Positions 7,468 to 12,384 of a stretch of DNA of 12,384 nt are shown piece by piece. The stretch comes from Sulfurovum sp. (lineage in GTDB: Bacteria > Campylobacterota > Campylobacteria > Campylobacterales > Sulfurovaceae). Location: the NCBI GenBank assembly GCA_026983895.1, contig JALSTF010000136.1, forward strand, positions 1 through 12,384, given 5' to 3'. Position numbers and translations under genes: made by a program. The notes under the pieces are model-generated. The model was not told the origin of the DNA and did no database searches. It saw only the letters and a program-made list of their open reading frames with translations. Position 1 is the first letter of the stretch, and every line of letters begins with the position of its first letter.

Positions 7468-7606
7468 TGATTTCCTTTAAAATGAGAATCACAGGAGTAT
7501 CTTCAAACAAAACATAACTCATGACCCGGTGGCCATCAATAATGTTTTGCAATGTTTCTGAAGAGATTTCATCCTGTGTTGCAAAGAACAAAAACGCACT
7601 ACCCAT
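7454..7606 (-). CDS. Possible small protein of 50 residues overlapping the mdh start
   Basis: An open frame from ATG (7606-7604) to TAA (7456-7454), encoding MGSAFLFFATQDEISSETLQ followed by a basic-acidic and then hydrophobic stretch (SYVLFEDTPVILILKE) and ending NGKR. It fills most of the gap between icd and the first mdh and overlaps the mdh start by 14 bases in another frame, an arrangement that would permit translational coupling. The residue pattern suggests a beta-alpha-beta-beta fold rather than random translation, which is an impression only. No good ribosome site precedes the ATG; an in-frame TTG six codons upstream is an alternative start. I do not recognise a family. It may equally be a chance frame in an mdh leader or a remnant of a longer gene. 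Confidence 0.35.
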   Translation of the reverse strand: MGSAFLFFATQDEISSETLQNIIDGHRVMSYVLFEDTPVILILKEINGKR

Positions 7607-7623
7607 ACGTCTTATACCGTTCA

Positions 7624-7651
7624 ATTATAATAATACATGAAAAGTATTATA
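7624..7651 (-). promoter_or_regulatory. Candidate promoter(s) for the mdh-mdh-fumC unit
   Basis: Two perfect TATAAT hexamers on the transcribed strand (7651-7646 and 7629-7624) lie downstream of the icd terminator hairpin, in an AT-rich stretch with T runs upstream. They partly coincide with an inverted repeat ATAATAC-N7-GTATTAT (7630-7650). Either could start transcription of the small ORF and the mdh genes. No matching -35 box is evident, as is usual for epsilonproteobacterial promoters. Confidence 0.45.
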
Positions 7652-7659
7652 AAAGTGTT

Positions 7660-7707
7660 ACACAGGGGCAGTTTGCCCTGTGTGAAGTTCCTATCTGTAG
7701 AGATAGG
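7660..7707 (-). terminator. Two hairpins after icd, probable terminator/3' stabiliser
   Basis: Eight bases past the icd stop, the transcript can form CCUAUCU-CUAC-AGAUAGG (7707-7690, seven perfect pairs). A second, GC-rich stem ACACAGGG-C / AAACU / GCCCCUGUGU (7683-7660, nine pairs with one bulge) follows. The next bases are AACACUUUUAUAA, a poor U tract, so termination may be partial and some icd transcripts could read into mdh. Confidence 0.6.
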
Positions 7708-7714
7708 TAATAGT

Positions 7715-9898
7715 TTATATAGCGTCGATGATGCTGTTGAGTGTTTCTGACGGTCTCATTGCCGCTTCTGCCTTGGCATCATCCGGATGATAATATCCGC
7801 CAATATCTTTTGCGGAACCTTCCGCAGCAAGAAGCTCAGACAGGATCTTCTCTTCATTCTTTGCCAGGGCATCGGCAACCGGCGTGAACTTCTCTGAAAG
7901 TGCTGCATCCGCAGTCTGCGTAGAGAGTGCTTCCGCCCAGTAACGTGCTACCCAGTAATGGGACGCTTTGTTGTCAGGTTCTCCGCACTTTCTGCTTGGC
8001 GCTTTATCATTGCTCAGGTATCCCTCATTGGCTTTGTCCAGTGCCTCTGTCAACGCACCAATCTTGCTGTCTTCCGACTTCTGGTATTCCATTCTGAGTG
8101 ATTCGGCGAGGGCAAGGAATTCACCGAGTGAATCCCATCTGAGGTGGCCTTCGGAGAGGAACTGGTCCACATGCTTGGGTGCAGAACCGCCCGCCCCTGT
8201 TTCAAACAGACCGCCGCCCGCAAGCAATGGTACGATAGAGAGCATTTTTGCCGAAGTACCAAGTTCCAGGATAGGATACATGTCTGTCAAATAATCTCTC
8301 AACACGTTACCTGTTACTGAGATCGTATCTTTCCCTGCTCTGACTCTCTCATTGGTGTAGCGTGTTGCCGCCGCAGTATCCATGATCTTAATGTCAAGTC
8401 CTGTCGTATCATGTGCTTCAAGATAGGTGTTAACCTTTTTGATCATCTGCGCATCATGTGCTCTGTTTTCATCAAGCCAGAAGATCGCAGGAAGTCCTGT
8501 CAGTCTTGCTCTCTCCACTGCCAGTCTGACCCAGTCTTTGATCGGAATATCTTTGGCGCGTGACATTCTCCAGATATCTCCGGCTTCCACTTCATGCTTC
8601 ATCAGTACGTTACCGTTGGCATCCACCACTTCAACCACACCGTCCTCTGCGATCTCGAATGTCGTTGGGTGAGAACCGTACTCTTCCGCTTTTTGTGCCA
8701 TGAGACCGACATTGGCAACATTCCCCATCGTTGAAACATCATACTGTCCGTTCTTTACGCAGTCAGCGATCATCTCTTCATAGAACATTCCATAGGTTGC
8801 ATCCGGGATCACCGCAACACACTCAACAGCATCACCGTTTCTGTCCCACTGTTTACCGCCTTCTCTGACCACAACCGGCATAGACGCATCGATGATCACA
8901 TCATTGGATGCATTGAAATTCGTCTGGCCTTTGTCGGAGTCCACCATGGCGATCTTTGGCGCATCAGAATCAACCACTGCCTGGAATGCAGCCTTGATCT
9001 CTGCCTCTTTCTCATGCCCTGCAATTTTCTTTTCAAGATCGGACATTCCCAGGTTCGGGTTTACTTCCAATGCTTTGAAGATATCTGCATATTTGTCAAA
9101 GACTTCCTGGAAGAATACTTCGAAGGCATGGCCGAACATGATCGGGTCGGAGATCTTCATCATCGTTGCTTTCAGGTGGATCGACCAAAGCACACCGTTG
9201 GCTTTTGCATCATCGATCGTTTTTCTGATAAAAGCACGAAGTGCTTTGGCAGACATGAAAGTCCCGTCAAGTATTTCACCGTCGAGCGCTTCGATAGAAG
9301 TGAGCTCTTTGCCATTGAGCATGATCTTCACTGTCTGCGCCTTGTCGACAGTTACAGACTGCTCATTTCCGTAGAAGTCGCCTTTGCCGCCCATATGCGC
9401 AACGTAGGCTTTGGAGTTCTCAGCGAACGGCTTGAGTCTGTGCGGATGTTCCTGCGCATATTTCTTCACCGCAGCGGCTGCACGTCTGTCAGAATTTCCC
9501 TCTCTCAGTACCGGGTTTACCGCCGAACCAAGACACGGATTGTATTTTGCTCTGATCGCTTTCTCTTCTTCTGTTTCAGGGTTTTCAGGAAAATCAGGAA
9601 GATCATATCCTTGAGACTGAAGCTCGGCAATACACTCTTTAAGCTGTCCGATGGAGGCTGAAATATTGGGAAGTTTGATGATATTCGCTTCCGGTTTCGC
9701 AACCAGCTCACCCAGCTTTGCAAGTTCATCTTCACCGTGCCCCATCGCAGCAAGTACTCTTCCGGCAAGAGAGATATTGCTTGTTTTCACATCTACACCC
9801 GCCGCATTCGTAAATTTGTTTACGATCGGGAGAAGTGAATAGGTTGCCAAAGCCGGAGCTTCATCGATTTTTGACCAGATAATAGTTGGTTTAGACAT
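7715..9898 (-). CDS. icd: Isocitrate dehydrogenase, monomeric NADP-dependent type
   Basis: A 727-residue single-chain isocitrate dehydrogenase of the monomeric (IDH-II) family, about 740 residues in Azotobacter and Corynebacterium. It interconverts isocitrate + NADP with 2-oxoglutarate + CO2 + NADPH; in the reductive cycle it would run as a carboxylase. The substrate signature GSAVNPVLREGNSDRR gives S125, N128, R132 and R138, whose spacing matches S132/N135/R139/R145 of the Azotobacter enzyme. FETGAGGSAPKHVDQF and HLRWDSLGEF carry the NADP-phosphate contacts, and APSRKCGEPDNKASHYW is another conserved block. The ATG at 9898 has AAGGA seven bases upstream. Monomeric IDH is typical of Campylobacterota, whereas many other reductive-cycle bacteria use the unrelated dimeric enzyme. 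It appears to be transcribed alone, with a palindrome-rich promoter upstream and hairpins downstream. Confidence 0.97.
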   Translation of the reverse strand: MSKPTIIWSKIDEAPALATYSLLPIVNKFTNAAGVDVKTSNISLAGRVLAAMGHGEDELAKLGELVAKPEANIIKLPNISASIGQLKECIAELQSQGYDLPDFPENPETEEEKAIRAKYNPCLGSAVNPVLREGNSDRRAAAAVKKYAQEHPHRLKPFAENSKAYVAHMGGKGDFYGNEQSVTVDKAQTVKIMLNGKELTSIEALDGEILDGTFMSAKALRAFIRKTIDDAKANGVLWSIHLKATMMKISDPIMFGHAFEVFFQEVFDKYADIFKALEVNPNLGMSDLEKKIAGHEKEAEIKAAFQAVVDSDAPKIAMVDSDKGQTNFNASNDVIIDASMPVVVREGGKQWDRNGDAVECVAVIPDATYGMFYEEMIADCVKNGQYDVSTMGNVANVGLMAQKAEEYGSHPTTFEIAEDGVVEVVDANGNVLMKHEVEAGDIWRMSRAKDIPIKDWVRLAVERARLTGLPAIFWLDENRAHDAQMIKKVNTYLEAHDTTGLDIKIMDTAAATRYTNERVRAGKDTISVTGNVLRDYLTDMYPILELGTSAKMLSIVPLLAGGGLFETGAGGSAPKHVDQFLSEGHLRWDSLGEFLALAESLRMEYQKSEDSKIGALTEALDKANEGYLSNDKAPSRKCGEPDNKASHYWVARYWAEALSTQTADAALSEKFTPVADALAKNEEKILSELLAAEGSAKDIGGYYHPDDAKAEAAMRPSETLNSIIDAI

Positions 9899-9933
9899 AT
9901 GTGTTCCTTAAAATTCAAGATAGTTGTGAAGAG

Positions 9934-9985
9934 ATTGTATCACTGATACTGTACAGAAAAGAAGAGTTGAAGTGTTTTTAAAAAC
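9934..9985 (-). promoter_or_regulatory. icd promoter region with adjoining palindromes
   Basis: TACAAT (9939-9934) is the best -10 candidate ahead of icd. It overlaps GTATCA-C-TGATAC (9937-9949), a perfect inverted repeat with a one-base centre. CTGTACAG (9949-9956), a perfect eight-base palindrome, abuts that repeat and shares its last base. GTTTTTAAAAAC (9974-9985) is a third perfect palindrome further upstream. A repressor site overlapping the -10 is a reasonable inference; I cannot name the regulator. Confidence 0.4.
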
Positions 9986-10015
9986 TTATAGTTGTTATTT
10001 GTTCCGATTTTACAC

Positions 10016-10038
10016 AAAAAGCAGAGTAACCTGCTTTT
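10016..10038 (-). terminator. Intrinsic terminator after the DUF302-like gene
   Basis: AAAGCAG / GUUACU loop / CUGCUUU (10037-10018, seven perfect pairs), followed by further U residues, lies about 18 bases past the stop. The A and T runs on both sides would let it work in either direction. It isolates the gene from icd. Confidence 0.75.
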
Positions 10039-10055
10039 CGGTCGTGATATTTGTG

Positions 10056-11981
10056 TTACTTATATGCACGTTTTACATCTTTTTCGATCTCTCCCGGCGC
10101 TGAGGCGATCTTCATAAAATCTGACATACTCAGGAGGGGCAAAGAGAGTGCCAGATAATATTTTGGGTCAAGCATCACTGCTTTGTTCTTTTCGATCATC
10201 GATTCATAAGGAAGGATATTTGCATTGCGCCCCTCATCTATCTTTAAAAGGAATTTATTGGTCCGGTTCCTCAGTTTGTGTCCGACAAGGATATTGCCGT
10301 TGGGAAGGGTAAGTGCATAGGCAACATATTTGTCTGCGTCCCCTTCTGTCACCTTTTTGGCCAGCCCTTCTCCCTCAGCTACGGTAATCGTGTCATTGAG
10401 ATACGGCATACCGAACATAAACTGATATTTCGGAAGGTCCGCAAGATCATATTTCTCTTTGACTTCATACATATCTCCCAGTACTGCCTGTAGGGCTTTC
10501 AGTGTTTCGTTGAACTGCCCGTACTTGTATGTATCCTGCAGGAATGCCGCCCCGAAATAGGAAGGGTTCTGTACACGTACCTCATTGCCTTCATTCACCA
10601 AAATGTGAAGGGCAGCAAGCCAGGTATTGGTTTTTCTGAGCTCTTCATTGGTCACCGTTATGACGGTCTTTCCTTTAAGAATGGGTGTTACTGCCAGCAC
10701 GGTAAAACCATGGGCTTCCAATTTTGTTTTCAATACATCGATCGCCTGAAAATCAGCTGCATAATAAGTCGAGAGTTTTTTCGGGGCTTTCCCGCCTATC
10801 TGCAGTTTGGCACCTTTGAATTCTGCTTTGGGCATTTTTACAGCAGGCGTCGGAGACATAGGTTTTTCCGTAATACTCTCGACCGTTTTTTCATCTTTTT
10901 TCATCGCTTCTATCTTCGCTTCGAGTTCCTTGACCTTTGCTTTGAGACGCTTGTTCTCCTCGTCCAAAGAGATCACTTCAGGTACTTTTGCCCCTTGGGC
11001 TTCAAGTTCGAAACCAAGCTCCCTGAATGTATCGATCACTTCTGCATCGATCGCCCTCATATAGGCGATCGTCTTCTCATCCTTGAAATCGAGTGCATTG
11101 ATCCAGTTATCCACAGAAGCATACCCTACATGCAATTCATTCTTCCCTTTGGGAATATAAAAGTAGATAGAACAGGGAGCGAACATTCCCGCCTGGGGAA
11201 TACCTCTGTTGAAAATGGAATTTGAGAACTTGAAGTGGCAAAGCAGAGAAACCCAGTACGCATCATATTTGTCAAATTCAAGATCCATATCGCTGTACTC
11301 GAATTTATAGTCTATGAATCCGGCAATAATGAAATGATGTTTGGAAAAAGCCCCGTCATGCTTCATCACAAAATCTTCAAGGAACTCCTCAAGGTCATCG
11401 GGCTGCTCAAATTTCATGACCATTTTTGTCAATCCATGTTCGGGCAGCGGCTTGGAATGCTCAAATTTTTTGGTCAATGTTGGCTTCAATTCGTCCTTGA
11501 CGAGATCATCGAAACCCTGTACCATCGTCGTGAACTGATCCCTGAGTGCAGGATCCTTTTCTCCGATGATATTGAGCATGGTATCGGGAGCAAGGTGGCC
11601 GTACCAGGTATTATCGTCTTTTTCTGTATCCAGTGTTTTATAGACCAGAAAGTTAAAGGGTGCGTAAGCACCGAAATCAGGATTGGCCAGGAGCAGAGGG
11701 CGTATCTTCTCTTTGTTGACGATATCGAAAAAGGAGATCATTTCCACCCCTTTTTCCTTGTACTTGTTATAGTAATGCACTTCTATATGTTTGTTCGCTG
11801 CAACGGTAGTGAAACCGATATTTCCGATCTTTCCGATAAGCGTATCTATCTGAGGTTCAATGTTGCCTTTTGATCCGTAAAGTTCACCGGTCAATTCTGT
11901 TTTTGCCTCATTTGAGTGCACTTCTGCCTGCAGGGTGCCCACGAGAAGCAAAAATGCGAATGCCATACTATATAGTTTCAT
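10056..11981 (-). CDS. Exported protein with repeated DUF302-like modules and a coiled coil, function unknown
   Basis: A 641-residue protein. The start is taken at ATG 11981-11979 because AAAGGA lies five bases upstream; an ATG five codons earlier has no such site. Residues 1-19 form a signal peptide (MKLYS, hydrophobic AFAFLLLVG, then LQA as cleavage site), so it is probably periplasmic. Module 1 (about 45-165) contains SFFDIVNKEKIRPLLLANP then FGAYAPFNFLVYK. Module 2 (about 210-325) repeats the layout, ending GMFAPCSIYFYIPKG, which resembles the PC-x-VVYE region of DUF302 proteins. A charged coiled coil follows (about 338-372: EENKRLKAKVKELEAKIEAM), then a proline-rich linker and a third, more diverged module (about 405-641) with ITVTNEEL and VRVQNPSYFGAAFL. 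DUF302 has no settled function. It is flanked by its own terminator and promoter-like DNA, so the position next to icd may be incidental. A hit to a named family outside DUF302 is possible. Confidence 0.8.
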   Translation of the reverse strand: MKLYSMAFAFLLLVGTLQAEVHSNEAKTELTGELYGSKGNIEPQIDTLIGKIGNIGFTTVAANKHIEVHYYNKYKEKGVEMISFFDIVNKEKIRPLLLANPDFGAYAPFNFLVYKTLDTEKDDNTWYGHLAPDTMLNIIGEKDPALRDQFTTMVQGFDDLVKDELKPTLTKKFEHSKPLPEHGLTKMVMKFEQPDDLEEFLEDFVMKHDGAFSKHHFIIAGFIDYKFEYSDMDLEFDKYDAYWVSLLCHFKFSNSIFNRGIPQAGMFAPCSIYFYIPKGKNELHVGYASVDNWINALDFKDEKTIAYMRAIDAEVIDTFRELGFELEAQGAKVPEVISLDEENKRLKAKVKELEAKIEAMKKDEKTVESITEKPMSPTPAVKMPKAEFKGAKLQIGGKAPKKLSTYYAADFQAIDVLKTKLEAHGFTVLAVTPILKGKTVITVTNEELRKTNTWLAALHILVNEGNEVRVQNPSYFGAAFLQDTYKYGQFNETLKALQAVLGDMYEVKEKYDLADLPKYQFMFGMPYLNDTITVAEGEGLAKKVTEGDADKYVAYALTLPNGNILVGHKLRNRTNKFLLKIDEGRNANILPYESMIEKNKAVMLDPKYYLALSLPLLSMSDFMKIASAPGEIEKDVKRAYK

Positions 11982-11996
11982 GCCTGTCCTTTCCAT

Positions 11997-12052
11997 TCAA
12001 AATACTGATATTATTCTATCAGATATAATTTAAGAAAAATATATATTTTGAT
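11997..12052 (-). promoter_or_regulatory. AT-rich promoter-like region of the DUF302-like gene, with two palindromes
   Basis: AT-rich DNA between the dnaE end and the exported-protein gene. It holds a perfect inverted repeat CTGATA-N6-TATCAG (12005-12022), a perfect 14-base palindrome AAAATATATATTTT (12036-12049), and a candidate -10 TAGAAT (12018-12013) on the transcribed strand. The -10 lies within the first inverted repeat. Nothing identifies a regulator. Confidence 0.3.
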
Positions 12053-12090
12053 AAAAGCCATCAATTGTACTGAATTTTGGCCCGGATGGC
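12053..12090 (-). terminator. Weak candidate terminator after dnaE
   Basis: GCCAUC (12090-12085) and GAUGGC (12062-12057) are exact complements and are followed by UUUU. The 22-base loop can fold further through AAUU/AAUU. The stem is short and the loop large, so it is a modest candidate. Confidence 0.4.
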
Positions 12091-12105
12091 ACAGGAGGGA
12101 TCACT

Positions 12106-12384
12106 CTACTGCTCTATGGCCAGGCCCTCCTCAGGGTAAGCGCCCAAAGCTTTGGCTTCTTCCATGATCAATTCGCTTACTTTCCATTTCGACTCGATGA
12201 TGACATCTGCCAGTTTTGACTTGATGTGCAATTCCAGAGGACGTTTTCCCGGGTAGCGTTCCACAAGGCACATCAGATCCTCCACTGTTTTGCTGTCAGG
12301 CATTAGATTAAGCGCAAGGATCAACGGCGGCTGTTCCGGCTCGAGTGTATGCTTCTCTTCTTTTTTGACCTTGACCTTCTCTTT
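12106..12384 (-). CDS. dnaE: C-terminal end of a probable DNA polymerase III alpha subunit (partial)
   Basis: The frame is open from the right edge to TAG at 12108-12106, giving the last 92 residues. It starts with a lysine/glutamate-rich linker (KEKVKVKKEEK), then LILALNLMPDSKTVEDLMCL, ERYPGKRPLELHIKSK and VIIESKWKVSE, and ends EGLAIEQ. The pattern of a strand, a helix with 'LxxLVxxYPGxxPLxLxI', then 'V...W.V' matches the C-terminal domain of bacterial DnaE, which has 'L...L..HPG..PV.L.L' and a final 'RV' strand. This is recognised by pattern only. If right, it is the replicative polymerase and belongs to a separate transcription unit. The alternative is another protein with the same small domain. 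An internal TTG at 12324 is not a start, because the frame continues upstream. Confidence 0.65.
   Translation of the reverse strand, partial: KEKVKVKKEEKHTLEPEQPPLILALNLMPDSKTVEDLMCLVERYPGKRPLELHIKSKLADVIIESKWKVSELIMEEAKALGAYPEEGLAIEQ

Noticed and set aside
11982..11996. ATG at 11996 as start of the DUF302-like protein
   Set aside because: No ribosome site precedes it, while AAAGGA is well placed for the ATG at 11981, which also gives a cleaner signal peptide.
12106..12324. A free-standing 72-residue gene
   Set aside because: The frame stays open upstream to the window edge and the residues look like the tail of DnaE, so the TTG at 12324 is internal.
1..12384. Mobile element, CRISPR array, prophage or defence island
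   Set aside because: No transposase, integrase, phage or effector gene, no spaced direct-repeat array, and no terminal repeats or target duplications were seen; gene content is continuous core metabolism on one strand.

Overview
This window reads as chromosomal core-metabolism DNA from a Campylobacterota (epsilonproteobacterial) autotroph, most like Sulfurovum or Sulfurimonas. That assignment is an inference. It rests on the oorD-oorA-oorB gene order, a monomeric isocitrate dehydrogenase, the dense grouping of TCA genes, AT-rich intergenic regions with T-rich, TATAAT-type promoters, and an epsilon-like DnaE tail. All recognised genes lie on the minus strand, so transcription runs from high to low coordinates. 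I see no tRNA, rRNA, CRISPR array, insertion sequence or phage gene.

In order of transcription: (1) 12384-12106, the C-terminal end of a protein that looks like the DNA polymerase III alpha subunit (dnaE). (2) 11981-10056, an exported 641-residue protein of unknown function, built from DUF302-like modules and a coiled coil. (3) 9898-7715, icd, a monomeric NADP-type isocitrate dehydrogenase, followed by hairpins and a promoter-like region. (4) 7606-4148, a possible 50-residue small ORF overlapping the start of the first of two tandem malate dehydrogenase genes, then fumC. The three enzyme genes are tightly packed and end at a hairpin terminator. (5) 3970-1922, sucC-sucD with no gap between them, ending at a UUCG-loop terminator. 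(6) 1701 to the left edge, oorD-oorA-oorB, the 2-oxoglutarate:ferredoxin oxidoreductase genes. oorB is cut by the window edge and oorC would be expected next.

The enzymes cover oxaloacetate-malate-fumarate, succinate-succinyl-CoA-2-oxoglutarate and 2-oxoglutarate-isocitrate. With ATP-citrate lyase, aconitase and fumarate reductase, none of which is in the window, they would form the reductive TCA cycle. Along transcription, mdh, fumC, sucCD and oor follow the reaction order of the reductive direction. The ferredoxin-linked OOR and NADP-linked IDH suit either direction, so the sequence alone does not prove autotrophy.

The less ordinary points are the two tandem malate dehydrogenases with different cofactor-pocket signatures (one NAD-like, one NADP-like), the unannotated small ORF overlapping the first of them, the modular DUF302-like exported protein next to icd, palindromes at the icd promoter, a 22-bp perfect palindrome inside mdh, and short repeats shared by the oor and suc promoter regions. 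I did not find a convincing new defence or mobile system.
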